Shown here: in pieces, positions 36,942-47,325 of the stretch
Layout of the letters: every line of letters starts with the position of its first letter
Numbering within the stretch: position 1 is the first letter of the stretch
Source of the DNA: JBAZAX01 sp964568625
Lineage (GTDB): Bacteria > Babelota > Babeliae > Babelales > RVW-14
Reading direction: 5' to 3'
DNA length: 64,000 nucleotides
NCBI GenBank assembly: GCA_964568625.1
Contig: CAZMQG010000002.1
Location: 1-64,000, forward strand
Program-made: the position numbers and the translations under genes
The notes under the pieces: generated by a model
The model's database searches: none
Told to the model about the DNA's origin: nothing
The model's input: the letters and a program-made list of their open reading frames with translations, nothing else

Positions 36942-38153
36942 ATGAATGGATCTTTTAGACTAGGCATGACGATTATGTTACTGTGTTTGATAAAGGTGCC
37001 TTTGGCTTTTGGTGGCATCATATTTTCAAACCGCAGTTCGTCGATGGTTGTCTTGCCTAGCGGCAAAATATATCTTGGACAGACTGATTCAATAAAAGGT
37101 TGGAGCCGAGAATCAATTGTCCAGGCTGTTGGAAATAATTCGCCGTTTGATTGGGATCCTAGTTGGACAGGAGAGAATGTTGTTACTTTTGCAACAGCTC
37201 CAGTACCGGATTTACCCAAAAACCCTGGCGATATAACTCTCAATGTTTATTACCATGAGTTAACGGAAGATCTATTTCTTGGTCCAAATCGAAATTTAAT
37301 AATAGAACCGTCAGAAAATTCAGACTACACATTTATAAATGGAAATGGGTATGCAATAAATTTGGCAGAGGGCTTCCAAAATTTAATTAAAATTGCGCCT
37401 GGCCAAACAGTAGAGATAGGCAATGCTGTTATAAAAAATTACGATGAATTTGGAATTTATTTTGGCTTAGGTTCTAGCCTAAGTTTCCTAAATTCTTCAA
37501 TAGAGATAACAGATAATCGAACATTTTCTAAGCCGTTGAATCTCTCAGGAGAGGTTTCAATAAATGGATATGGATACACTGTAATTTTAAATTCTAGCTC
37601 AGGCATAAATGTAACAACAGGGCAATTGAGTATAAATAATTTAACTTTATATGGTGTGCAGGGACAAAATGTAAGAAGTCTAAACGATAGCTGTAATATC
37701 ATTTTACAAAACTGCAATATGTTCTTAACTGATGACTACAGATTTAAGTTTGGTGGGTTGCAGATGATTGATTCGAAAATTTCAGGATTTCATGGTTTTA
37801 ATTACGAATCATCATTAACCTGTTCAATTTCGCGTACAGTTACACTTGATACAGGTGTGACATTTAGTTACAGTCCAATAACTGACAATCGTGATCTGAT
37901 TTATATGGACAGCAGCTCAAGGCTTTATTTAAATGGATGTACGTTAAGTTCATCTCTTACCGGAATGCGTTTGACTACAGGTACCGTCATAGTTGATGGT
38001 CAAAACAAGATTTATAATGATGGGGCCTTAAGTGCTTCACAGGCAGTAATGTTTGGATCTGGTGATGTAAGCAAAGATCTTGGAATTGAGATTCTTCCCG
38101 GGGCTAAACTTGAATTGATGTCTGGAATATTTGTTTATGCGAATGTGGGTTAG
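36942..38153 (+). CDS. Propeller-less beta-helix exported protein
   Basis: A 403-aa protein with a signal peptide (1-24, ending LAFG). The rest is rich in short strands (GYAINLAEG, ISGFHGFNYES, STIYLNG-like turns), resembling the beta-helix domain of the giant paralogs downstream. Its end (SQAVMFGSGDVS through LPGAKLELMSG) corresponds to the C-terminal cap of those proteins (AISNGVVFGNS, LLAGSNVMVDG), but no propeller blades lie between. GGGAG precedes the start at 36942. It stands 225 bases before the six-gene propeller cluster. Confidence 0.85.
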   Translation: MNGSFRLGMTIMLLCLIKVPLAFGGIIFSNRSSSMVVLPSGKIYLGQTDSIKGWSRESIVQAVGNNSPFDWDPSWTGENVVTFATAPVPDLPKNPGDITLNVYYHELTEDLFLGPNRNLIIEPSENSDYTFINGNGYAINLAEGFQNLIKIAPGQTVEIGNAVIKNYDEFGIYFGLGSSLSFLNSSIEITDNRTFSKPLNLSGEVSINGYGYTVILNSSSGINVTTGQLSINNLTLYGVQGQNVRSLNDSCNIILQNCNMFLTDDYRFKFGGLQMIDSKISGFHGFNYESSLTCSISRTVTLDTGVTFSYSPITDNRDLIYMDSSSRLYLNGCTLSSSLTGMRLTTGTVIVDGQNKIYNDGALSASQAVMFGSGDVSKDLGIEILPGAKLELMSGIFVYANVG

Positions 38154-38222
38154 TTTAACGTCAACTTGATAATTTCAACATTTGATTACATGAATTTGGA
38201 TAATATATCTGGAATAGTTTAT

Positions 38223-38260
38223 TGAGCCCGCCGTAGCGCACTAGCACGAAGGTGGGCTCA
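38223..38260. repeat. GC-rich hairpin upstream of the propeller cluster
   Basis: TGAGCCCGCC (38223-38232) pairs with GGTGGGCTCA (38251-38260); the one mismatch becomes a G-U pair in RNA. An 18-base loop lies between. No T-tract of note follows (AGCCCAAATATATTTTA), so it is either a weak terminator for the 403-aa gene or a dispersed repeat. A smaller inverted repeat, TGACA/TGTCA, lies at 38349-38364 just before the next start. Confidence 0.5.
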
Positions 38261-38378
38261 GCCCAAATATATTTTAGGGTCAATTTAAATAATTATCCCT
38301 GTAGGTAAAGTGTATTGAAATATAAAAATTTCTGTTCAAAATCGATCATGACAATTTCATGTCAGCTGGAGTAGTAGT

Positions 38379-41300
38379 ATGAAATTTCTGGTAACTGTAT
38401 TTTGTTTTGTTTTAAATTTTTTGTTTTTTATTCAACATATATTTGCAACTTCTATTGATGGAACAACTTCGGTTAAGTACCTGACTACAAACCAGGTTTT
38501 TAGGAATGGAGAATATGCACGAGGATATGTAAAACTTACATCAGGCGCAACAATATTAGAGAATGCAGGGGTATTTTTTGATATAAATGAGCTACTTTCC
38601 GGAGGACTTGATTTACGTTCTACCGGTACATTGAATCTTCAGAGTGATCTTCATCTTGATCCAAATTTTACACTCTCAGGAAGTGGTATCATCTGTGGTA
38701 ATAATAAAACTATTTTCATGAATGAAAATCTAACTATTCCGGATAATTCTGTTATTCATATAAATTCAAATACGATAATTGATGGGCAGGGTAAGGATTT
38801 GATTTTTGGGAGAAGAAGTAAGCTTTTTGTGGACACAAACGTGACGTTGACACTACAAAATATGCGAATTATACAAAACTTTAATGATTTCTCTGATCCA
38901 TGTATCAGACTTGCAGCGTTTCAAAGTAAGCTCGCTTTAAACGATGTTGAGCTTGCATTGTCACAAGATTTTTTGTTTTCGCAGGGCCAACTTTTTGTTC
39001 ATGGGGATGTAGCAATAACTGGATCGGCAGCTTTTGTATACAAATCTACCCAACATAGCTTTATAACACCGGATAGCAGATTCTATTTCGATGTAGGAAC
39101 GACTTTTTCAGTTACTCCCGCAACAATAACAGACTGCAAATTTGATCAGACCCCATCTTACATATCAAATAATTTCATTTTAATGTCAGATCAAACATCA
39201 AAATTACATTTGAATGAATGTTCTTTACAAACTACGCTAACAGGTTGCAGATTTACGAAAGGAACTGTTGATTTTGATAATAAATGTTTTTTAAGAAGTA
39301 ATAGTTCAATCACCCTAGCTTCATCACCATTGAATATTTTAGCTTCTAAGCTTCTTTCTCTAGCTGCTTCTACGGATGATTTTCCAAGTAGTGTCTCATG
39401 GTCCCCTAATGGAAGTTATTTGGCCGTGGTAAGTAAAAATGCAAATTCATTACAGATTTTTAACTCTACCACACTTGTCCAGATCGGTAGCGATGTAGTT
39501 ACCGGATCTTCTCCAGTCTCTGTTTCATGGTCAAATACAAGTACACAGCTTGCCGTTGCAAATTCCGGAGATAACACTGTCAAAGTATTTAATTTTACGG
39601 GATCTACGACACCATCTCTTTCAGTAAGCAAATCTACCGGAACAACTCCATCGTGTTGTGCTTGGTCGCCTTATGGAAGTTATGTAGCAGTAACTAATTC
39701 AGGTTTAAATAATTTGCAAATTTTTAAAGCATCGACTTTAGCGTCGATTGGAAGCGTTTCTACAGATATAACTCCATCATCTGTTGCCTGGGCACCGGGT
39801 GATAGACTTTTGGCTGTAACCAATTCAGGTTCAAGCACTTTGCAAGTTTTTTCATTTAGTGGATTTGGAAATCCAGTACAAGTAGCAAGTGGGGGTACAG
39901 GTTTTGGCCCTTCATCTGTTACTTGGGCCCAAAATGGAATGTTTTTAGCGGTTGCTAACAAAAATTCTGATACAGTGCAAACATTTTCATTTAACAGTAG
40001 TTACGCATTGAGTCTTATTGATACGACTTTAACCGGTGATGAACCTGTTGCAGTGGCTTGGAAGATTGATGGAACTTCTTGTGGAATTTTAAATTATACT
40101 TCAAATACCTTACAAACTTTGCCATTCAATAATCAAAGTGCATTGGCTAAAGTGGGTAGTGATGTGAGTACTGGGACTAATCCAGTTTCGGTCTCATGGT
40201 CATATGATAGTAAATATCTTGCAACAGTTAAACGAGGAGATTCTGGTCCATTAGTACAAGCATTTTCATTTACTGGGACCACTCCAAATTTACTAGGTTC
40301 TGCGGCTACCGGTAGCGCTCCCTCTTCAGTATCATGGTCTTCGCAAGATAAATTATTAGGAGTGGTTAATCAAGGTTCTAACACATTACAAATATTTTCA
40401 GTTGGAGGTTCTACTCCAACTCAAATAGGAGGTTATGCAGACACAGGGACTTGGGCTTATCCAGAATCAGTATCATGGTCACCCAATAATAATTTTATTG
40501 CTGTAGCAAATTACAGTGCAAATACTCTACAAGTATTTGCATTTAACGGTTCTAGCACTCCAACTCAAGTTGGAGGTAATGCTACAACTGACACTGGTCC
40601 AAGATCGGTATCATGGTCTCCAACTGCCAACTTCATTGCGGTAGTTAACCAATCCAACGGTACGTTACAGGTATTTTCATTTGATGGGTCTAGTACTCCA
40701 ACCCAGGTTGGTGGTAATGTAATAGTTGGCGTTGATACAATGTCTGTAACATGGTCGCCTGATGGGAACTTTATTGCGGTTATTAATAGCCCTTCATATC
40801 CCACTCTTGGAAACTTAAATATATTTTCATTTGATGGAATAAATACGCCAGTTCAAGTTGGAGGTAGTGCAAATACGGGGAACACTCCGATGGATGTCAA
40901 ATGGTCACCCGATGGAAGTTTTATTGCCGTAGCTAACATGAATTCTCATGATTTGCGAGTGTTTTCATTTGATGGAATTAATACGCCAACTCAAGTTGGA
41001 GGCAATGCTGCCGCAGGGACTTATCCAACCACGCTGTCTTGGTCATCGGATAGCCAATTTATTGCTGTGGGAGCAAGATTCTCTGCATCAGTTGGTAAAT
41101 TGGAAATATTTTCATTTGATGGTATTAACACTCCAACTAAAGCTGTCAGTGATGTATCACTCAGTGAAGTTCCGAATTCCTTATCATGGTCCCAGACTGG
41201 TGATTTTATTGCCGTGGTTTCGTATGCTAACGTATTACAAGTATTTTCATTTGATGGCATTAACTCACCAACTCAGGTGGGTAGCGATGTAGGCGTTTGG

Positions 41301-43283
41301 TCTAGCCCTACATGTGTAGCTTGGTCTCCTAATGGTAATTTTATTGCTATGGTTGCGGCGTATGGTAAGTTGGGAGTATTTTCATTTACGGTAGCACCAG
41401 TTCAGGTCGGAATTGTATCTACAGATAATGGTCCGATTTCAGCATCATGTTCTCCAGTAAGTAATTTTATTGCTGTAGTTAATTCTATAAATACGTTACA
41501 GGTGTTTTCATTTAATAGTTCCAGCACTCCAATTCAAGTAGGTAGCAATGCAGCTACAGATTTATACCCGGACTCAGTATCATGGTCGGCAGATGGCAAA
41601 TTTATTGCTGTAGTAAATTACAGTTCACATAACCTACAAATATTTTCATTCAACGGTTCTAGCACCCCAACTCAAGTTGGAAGCAATGTTACAACCGGAC
41701 TTAATCCGTCTTCAGTATCTTGGTCTCCAACTTCCAATTTTATTGCGGTAGTTAATCAAACCAGTGGGACGTTACAAATATTTTCATTTAATGGAACCAG
41801 TACCCCAATCCAAGTTGGTGGAAACGCAACTACAAGCAGTACCCCAAAGTCGGTATCTTGGTCATCTGATGGGAGATTTATTATTGTTGCCAATTACGCA
41901 TCAGACACATTGCAAATATTTTCATTTAACGGATACGGTACGCCAACACAAGTTGGTACCAGTGTGGGTACAGGGCTTGCACCAATTTCTGCATCATGGG
42001 CACCAGATTCCAAATACATTTCTGCAGTAAATTTCAGTTCAAATACGTTACAAGTATTTTCGCTCAATGTTGTTGGAGACACTGATCCAATTAGCCAGAC
42101 TCTTTCTACAAACAATGGACCCTCTTCTATTTCGTGGTCTTCATCTGGTTATGCGGCTGTTGTTGATTCTAATTCGGATACGCTGGAACTTTTTTTTGCA
42201 CCCGGTTCTGACCCTAATCCTAGCTCGGTTTCATGGACTGCAGATGGAAGATTTGTTGCAGTAGTGGGTAGAAGTGCAGGAATATTACAAGTATTTTCTT
42301 TTAATGGGTCCAGCACCCCAATAGTTGTAGGAAACCAAGTAACAACAGGTACAAGTCCAAATTCAGTCTCATTTTCATCTGATAGCAGATTTATTGCTTT
42401 AGTTAATCAAGGATCAAATACATTGCAGGTATTCTCATTTAACGGGACAAGTACTCCCGTGCAAGTTGGTAGTAACGTAACTACCAGCACCTCGCCTAGC
42501 TCAGTAGTTTGGTCACCTGACGGTAAATTTCTTGCAGTAGTTAACTCGGGGACAAACAGATTACAAGTCTTTTCATTTAACGGATCAAGCACTCCAACGA
42601 TAGTTGGTACTTATGCAACTACTGATACCAACCCAAACTCAGTATCCTGGTCTCCTGACGCAAGATTTATTGCTGTCGCCTGTTCAGGAACAAATAGACT
42701 ACAAGTATTTTCATTTAACGGATCAAGTACTCCAACAATAGTTGGAAGTTATGCAACCACCGATCCCAACCCAAACTCAGTGTCATGGTCCCCTGACGGA
42801 AGATTTATTGCTGTAGCCAATTATGGATCTAATAGTTTGCAAGTATTTTCATTTAACGGATCAAGTACCCCAACAATAGTTGGAAGTTATGCATCTACCG
42901 ATAGCAATCCCGACGCATTATCATGGTCTCCTGATGGTAGATTTATCTCTGTTGTAAATAGAACATCAAATACGCTTCAGGTTTTTGCATTTAATGGAAC
43001 AAGCTCACCAACTCAAGTTGGAGACAGCTTCTCCACAGGTACCACTCCTTATTCAGTATCCTGGTCTGCAGATGGCAGATTTGTTGCCGTTGTTAATTAT
43101 GGCTCTAATACATTGCAGATATTTCAAGCGGATTATATAACCGATAGGACAACTCAAGCGATGTCAAATGGAATTGTATTTGGTAAATCTGTACTGGGTG
43201 TAAATTATGATCCATCGGTGAACCTATTAGCAGGAAGTAATGTTTTAATTGACGGTTTATTAAATTATGATTGTGTTATTTAA
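38379..43283 (+). CDS. Giant beta-helix/beta-propeller protein, 28 blades
   Basis: A 1634-aa protein, the longest of the family. Signal peptide 1-24, beta-helix-like domain to about residue 330, then 28 blades (about 340-1585) and the cap (SNGIVFGKS to NYDCVI). Blade 2 (WSNTSTQLAVANSGDNTVKVF) is nearly the same in all paralogs. Blade 21 (WSSSGYAAVVDSNSD, near residue 1252) is the shortened one and corresponds to blade 14 of the 21-blade members; seven blades follow it in each. One extra seven-blade set is therefore inserted between. Blades 24-26 are a recent tandem duplication. GGAG precedes the start. First gene of the array. Confidence 0.93.
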   Translation: MKFLVTVFCFVLNFLFFIQHIFATSIDGTTSVKYLTTNQVFRNGEYARGYVKLTSGATILENAGVFFDINELLSGGLDLRSTGTLNLQSDLHLDPNFTLSGSGIICGNNKTIFMNENLTIPDNSVIHINSNTIIDGQGKDLIFGRRSKLFVDTNVTLTLQNMRIIQNFNDFSDPCIRLAAFQSKLALNDVELALSQDFLFSQGQLFVHGDVAITGSAAFVYKSTQHSFITPDSRFYFDVGTTFSVTPATITDCKFDQTPSYISNNFILMSDQTSKLHLNECSLQTTLTGCRFTKGTVDFDNKCFLRSNSSITLASSPLNILASKLLSLAASTDDFPSSVSWSPNGSYLAVVSKNANSLQIFNSTTLVQIGSDVVTGSSPVSVSWSNTSTQLAVANSGDNTVKVFNFTGSTTPSLSVSKSTGTTPSCCAWSPYGSYVAVTNSGLNNLQIFKASTLASIGSVSTDITPSSVAWAPGDRLLAVTNSGSSTLQVFSFSGFGNPVQVASGGTGFGPSSVTWAQNGMFLAVANKNSDTVQTFSFNSSYALSLIDTTLTGDEPVAVAWKIDGTSCGILNYTSNTLQTLPFNNQSALAKVGSDVSTGTNPVSVSWSYDSKYLATVKRGDSGPLVQAFSFTGTTPNLLGSAATGSAPSSVSWSSQDKLLGVVNQGSNTLQIFSVGGSTPTQIGGYADTGTWAYPESVSWSPNNNFIAVANYSANTLQVFAFNGSSTPTQVGGNATTDTGPRSVSWSPTANFIAVVNQSNGTLQVFSFDGSSTPTQVGGNVIVGVDTMSVTWSPDGNFIAVINSPSYPTLGNLNIFSFDGINTPVQVGGSANTGNTPMDVKWSPDGSFIAVANMNSHDLRVFSFDGINTPTQVGGNAAAGTYPTTLSWSSDSQFIAVGARFSASVGKLEIFSFDGINTPTKAVSDVSLSEVPNSLSWSQTGDFIAVVSYANVLQVFSFDGINSPTQVGSDVGVWSSPTCVAWSPNGNFIAMVAAYGKLGVFSFTVAPVQVGIVSTDNGPISASCSPVSNFIAVVNSINTLQVFSFNSSSTPIQVGSNAATDLYPDSVSWSADGKFIAVVNYSSHNLQIFSFNGSSTPTQVGSNVTTGLNPSSVSWSPTSNFIAVVNQTSGTLQIFSFNGTSTPIQVGGNATTSSTPKSVSWSSDGRFIIVANYASDTLQIFSFNGYGTPTQVGTSVGTGLAPISASWAPDSKYISAVNFSSNTLQVFSLNVVGDTDPISQTLSTNNGPSSISWSSSGYAAVVDSNSDTLELFFAPGSDPNPSSVSWTADGRFVAVVGRSAGILQVFSFNGSSTPIVVGNQVTTGTSPNSVSFSSDSRFIALVNQGSNTLQVFSFNGTSTPVQVGSNVTTSTSPSSVVWSPDGKFLAVVNSGTNRLQVFSFNGSSTPTIVGTYATTDTNPNSVSWSPDARFIAVACSGTNRLQVFSFNGSSTPTIVGSYATTDPNPNSVSWSPDGRFIAVANYGSNSLQVFSFNGSSTPTIVGSYASTDSNPDALSWSPDGRFISVVNRTSNTLQVFAFNGTSSPTQVGDSFSTGTTPYSVSWSADGRFVAVVNYGSNTLQIFQADYITDRTTQAMSNGIVFGKSVLGVNYDPSVNLLAGSNVLIDGLLNYDCVI
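42564..42977 (+). repeat. Recent 138-bp tandem duplication
   Basis: Three successive copies start at 42564, 42702 and 42840, exactly 138 bases (46 codons, one blade) apart, with few differences (FSFNGSSTPTIVG, then YATTD or YASTD, then NP). Other blades in the same gene are far more diverged, so this expansion is recent. Confidence 0.85.
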
Positions 43284-43304
43284 AAAATTCGGGGAAATAA
43301 GAAC

Positions 43305-46300
43305 ATGACAATAAAAAAAAATCTACTTGGCTTTGTAGTAACTTTTTTGGTTATTCCACACACCTTGTTTCCTTCTTCTATAGATGGGACTACTTCAGTA
43401 AAATATCTTACGAAAAATCAGGTTTTTAGAGATGGAGAATACGCGCGAGGTTATGTAAAATTTAAATCAGGAGCAACAATTTTAAGTTCATGTAGTGCAT
43501 TGTTTAATACGCAGGAACCGCTTGAAGGTGGACTTGATTTACGTCAAACGGGAGCACTTAGTCTTGAGGGTCCCATTTATTTTGATTCTAATTTTACACT
43601 TTCTGGAAGTGGGATAATTAAGGGTAATGGGAAAATAATTTTTTTGAATGGAAATTTGACCATTCCGGATAATTCAATAATTCATGTAAATTCAAATACA
43701 ATAATTGACGGGCAGGGTAAAAATTTGATTTTTGGAAAACGGGGGAGAATTTTTGTTGATACAAATATTACATTAACGCTTCGTAATATGAAGATTGTTC
43801 AAACTTATAACGATTTTTCCGATCCGTGTATCAGGCTTGCGGCTCTAAGAAGTAATCTTACTCTTGATAATGTTGAATTGTCTTTGTTTCAAGATTTCTT
43901 ATTCCCTGAAGGGCAACTCTTTATTCATGGCGATGTTGCCGTAACTGGAACTTCGGCCTTTATTTTTCAGTCTACTCAGCATACATTTATCGCTCCAGAA
44001 AGTACTTTTTACTTTGATATAGGAACCACATTTTCAGTTGTGCCTGCAACTATAACCGATTGTGGTTTTGACCAATGGCCTACTTACTCATCAAGTAATT
44101 TTGTTGTAATGACAGATGCAACATCAAGGTTATGTTTGAACGAGGCATCTCTATGTTCCACTCCAACTGGTTCTAGGTTTGCAAAAGGCACCGTAGAATT
44201 TGAAAATAAGTGTTTTATAAAAAGCAACAGTGCTATTGATTTGCCGTCTCCTTATCTCGTTGATACTCTTCAATATGTACAAACCGGCAACTGGCCAGTT
44301 TGTGTGGATTATTCTCCTACCGGAAGTTATGTTGCGGTTGTAAATAGAACTTCAAATACATTGCAAATCTTTGATTCTGTTACATTGGCTCAAATTGGAA
44401 GTGACGTAATCACTGGAAATACACCCGTATATGTTTCTTGGTCAAATACAAGCACCCAAATTGCTGTTGCAAATTCAGGAGATGATACAGTTAAAGTATA
44501 TAATTTCAATGGATCTAGTACCCCAACTCTTTCAGCAAGTGCATCTACAAATTCACAACCATCATGTGTTGCATGGTCACCTTATGGGAAATATATCGCT
44601 GTAACAAATTCAGGATCTAATTCTTTACAAGTTTTTAAATCAGATACACTTGCTCAAATTGGTAGCAATGCAACTACTGACAGCAACCCTTCTGCGGTTT
44701 CATGGGCTCCAGGCGATAGGCTTTTGGCTGTAACAAATTCGACATCAGATACATTACAACTTTTTTCATTCGATGGGGTTGGCACACCGACACAAATTGC
44801 AAATCATGCTACAGATTCTACGCCATCATCCGTTTCCTGGTCGCAAAATGGAATATTTATATCTGTTGCAAATAAAATTAGCAATTCCACACAAATTTTT
44901 GCTTTTGATAGCACATACTCTTTAAATTTAATTGATACCATTCCCACTGATTATACCCCAACATCCATATCATGGTCTAACGATGGACGTTATCTCGCAT
45001 TTGTTAATTATACCTCCAATAATTTGTGGTATGTACCTTTTGTGGATCAAAGTTTACACACTAAAATTGGAAGTGATGTTGATACAGGTCAAGAGTTAAC
45101 GGGTTTGGCATGGGCGCCTACGGAAGATTATCTTGCAGTTATATCCAAATGGGGAAGCGCATTGCAAATATATTCATTTGATGGGATAAATTCACCTGTA
45201 TTGGTTCAAGCTAGCGGATCTCCATCTCCAACGGATATTGCGTGGTCTCCAACAGGAACATTTATTGCCGTATCTACAGATTACAATGGGAATGTTTACA
45301 TATATTCGTTCGCGTCGGGGGTTTTGACTTACCGAAATTCTTATGCAATTTCTGGTGTTACGCCTCAATCAGTATCATGGTCTCCATCCGGCGACTATTT
45401 TGCGGTAAGTGCATCCGATAGTAAATTATACATATTTTATTTCAATAAAATATCTTATGCATTAACTCTTGTTGGTAATACAAGCACAGCATCTTCATCT
45501 ATTAATTCTGTATCTTGGTCTGCGCAAGAAGAGTTTATTGCCTTGGCGGGTGGGTCCTCGGGTACATTGCAGATTTTTTCATTTACGGGTTCTAACCCCG
45601 TATTAGTTGGCAGTGTAAGTACTGGATCTAATTTGGAATCAGTGTCCTGGGCGCCAACAGGAGACTATCTCGCTGTTGCTGATTCAGGGTTTCCATCAAA
45701 ACTGGAAATATTTTCATTCAATGGTTCAAATCCCGTTTTGATAAATAGTGTTAATGCAGCTCAGTGGATAAATTCAGTATCTTGGTCGCCTGATGGTAGA
45801 TTTATAACCGTTTCGGATAGATATGCTTACATATTACAAACATTTTCATTTAGTAGAAATGGAGATTTAATTCAGGTTGGTGATAATGTAGGCACCGGGT
45901 CAGGTTCTGAGCCACAAGTAGTTGCATGGTCTCCTCAAGGTAAGTTTGTTGCTGAAGTTAACTATTGGACAAAAACATTAGAAGTATTTTCATTAACGCA
46001 AGCCTCTGCTAAATTAGATGTCAGTAAAAAAATTACTACCAACGTTAAACCTACCTCATTATCATGGTCACCAAATAATACAAATATTGCAGTTACTTCC
46101 AGAGACTCTAACGAACTACAAATATTCGAACTTGAATATCCATCATTACTAAATCAAATTGGCGGAGGTGCTACAACCGGACTTCGTCCTACATCTGTAT
46201 CATGGTCTCCTGACAGTAGATTTATTTCTTTAGTGAACACTTATTCCAGTTCAATACAAGTGTTCTCATTTAATGGAAATGATTCCCCTATGTTAATTGA

Positions 46301-47309
46301 TACAAAAACAACATTAACTGGGCCAAGTGGTGTTCAGGGCGTTTGGCCAACTGCAGCAGCATGGTCACCTGTTGGTAATTTTATTACCATAACAGCGGAA
46401 GGGAATCCTGTTCCATACCAGGGAAGTTCTTTGCAAGTTTTTGGATTTAATGGAGTTGATTCGCTAACAAGATTGGTAACTAAAGTATTCCCTTCAGAAA
46501 CTCCAATAGGTGGGCTGGCTTGGTCTCCCGATGGCAGATTTTTTGCAATAGATACTTACGGGAGTATGATGAAAGTATATTCATTTAACGGAATTGATAA
46601 TATTACTCAAGTTGGTAGCGATTTAATTTTAGGAGTTATCTATCCGGGAGCAATATCATGGTCACCGGACGGAAGATTTATTTCAATTGCAGCTCCAAAT
46701 CTTTATTTGGGTAATGTATTTCAGATATATTCATTTGATGGAGTCAATACCCCAACAAAAGTTGGAAATGATGTTTCAACAGGAACATCACCGGCATCAG
46801 CAACTTGGTCTCCGGATGGAAGATTTATCGCCGTATGTAACGCTTCATCGAATGAGTTGCAAATATTCTCATTCAATGGAACCGATACTCCCGTCCAAGT
46901 TGGGGGAAACGCAACCACTGAAAAAGGACCTTTTGGTGCGGTGTGGTCTCCATCAGGTAAATTTATTGCCTTAGTTAACTACTATGCTAAATCAATTCAA
47001 CTATTTTCATTTGATGGAGCTAATACTCCAATATTAGTTGGAACAAGCTCAATAAACAACAATTCGAGTTCAATCTCCTGGTCGCCTGATGGGAAATTTA
47101 TTGCGGTTGCTGAAGATGTTTCAGGAACCAATGGCAATCTCAAAATATTTAAAATAAATCTTACCGCTGACAGAACTTTGCAAGCTATTTCAAATGGAGT
47201 TGTATTTGGAAATTCAAATATTGGGGCTACTTATGACGCTACGGTTAAACTTTTAGCTGGGGCGAGTGTTAATGTAGATGGACTTGTAAATTATGATTGC
47301 GTCAATTAA
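43305..47309 (+). CDS. Giant beta-helix/beta-propeller protein, 21 blades
   Basis: A 1334-aa member with signal peptide (ending LFPSS), beta-helix-like domain, 21 blades (about 335-1280) and cap (SNGVVFGNS to NYDCVN). Blade 14 (WSPNNTNIAVTSRDSNELQIF) is followed by LEYPSLLNQIGG, a linker shared with other members. Blades 8-13 are more diverged than in the neighbours (for example WSPSGDYFAVSASDSKLYIF), and several have long loops. The start is 22 bases after the preceding stop with GGGGAA as ribosome site. Confidence 0.93.
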   Translation: MTIKKNLLGFVVTFLVIPHTLFPSSIDGTTSVKYLTKNQVFRDGEYARGYVKFKSGATILSSCSALFNTQEPLEGGLDLRQTGALSLEGPIYFDSNFTLSGSGIIKGNGKIIFLNGNLTIPDNSIIHVNSNTIIDGQGKNLIFGKRGRIFVDTNITLTLRNMKIVQTYNDFSDPCIRLAALRSNLTLDNVELSLFQDFLFPEGQLFIHGDVAVTGTSAFIFQSTQHTFIAPESTFYFDIGTTFSVVPATITDCGFDQWPTYSSSNFVVMTDATSRLCLNEASLCSTPTGSRFAKGTVEFENKCFIKSNSAIDLPSPYLVDTLQYVQTGNWPVCVDYSPTGSYVAVVNRTSNTLQIFDSVTLAQIGSDVITGNTPVYVSWSNTSTQIAVANSGDDTVKVYNFNGSSTPTLSASASTNSQPSCVAWSPYGKYIAVTNSGSNSLQVFKSDTLAQIGSNATTDSNPSAVSWAPGDRLLAVTNSTSDTLQLFSFDGVGTPTQIANHATDSTPSSVSWSQNGIFISVANKISNSTQIFAFDSTYSLNLIDTIPTDYTPTSISWSNDGRYLAFVNYTSNNLWYVPFVDQSLHTKIGSDVDTGQELTGLAWAPTEDYLAVISKWGSALQIYSFDGINSPVLVQASGSPSPTDIAWSPTGTFIAVSTDYNGNVYIYSFASGVLTYRNSYAISGVTPQSVSWSPSGDYFAVSASDSKLYIFYFNKISYALTLVGNTSTASSSINSVSWSAQEEFIALAGGSSGTLQIFSFTGSNPVLVGSVSTGSNLESVSWAPTGDYLAVADSGFPSKLEIFSFNGSNPVLINSVNAAQWINSVSWSPDGRFITVSDRYAYILQTFSFSRNGDLIQVGDNVGTGSGSEPQVVAWSPQGKFVAEVNYWTKTLEVFSLTQASAKLDVSKKITTNVKPTSLSWSPNNTNIAVTSRDSNELQIFELEYPSLLNQIGGGATTGLRPTSVSWSPDSRFISLVNTYSSSIQVFSFNGNDSPMLIDTKTTLTGPSGVQGVWPTAAAWSPVGNFITITAEGNPVPYQGSSLQVFGFNGVDSLTRLVTKVFPSETPIGGLAWSPDGRFFAIDTYGSMMKVYSFNGIDNITQVGSDLILGVIYPGAISWSPDGRFISIAAPNLYLGNVFQIYSFDGVNTPTKVGNDVSTGTSPASATWSPDGRFIAVCNASSNELQIFSFNGTDTPVQVGGNATTEKGPFGAVWSPSGKFIALVNYYAKSIQLFSFDGANTPILVGTSSINNNSSSISWSPDGKFIAVAEDVSGTNGNLKIFKINLTADRTLQAISNGVVFGNSNIGATYDATVKLLAGASVNVDGLVNYDCVN

Positions 47310-47325
47310 AAAGAGCAGGAGAGGT

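Noticed and set aside
38154..38378. Possible RNA gene in the 225-base gap before the propeller array
   Set aside because: Only a single hairpin is seen; no tRNA or other structured RNA pattern could be recognised.
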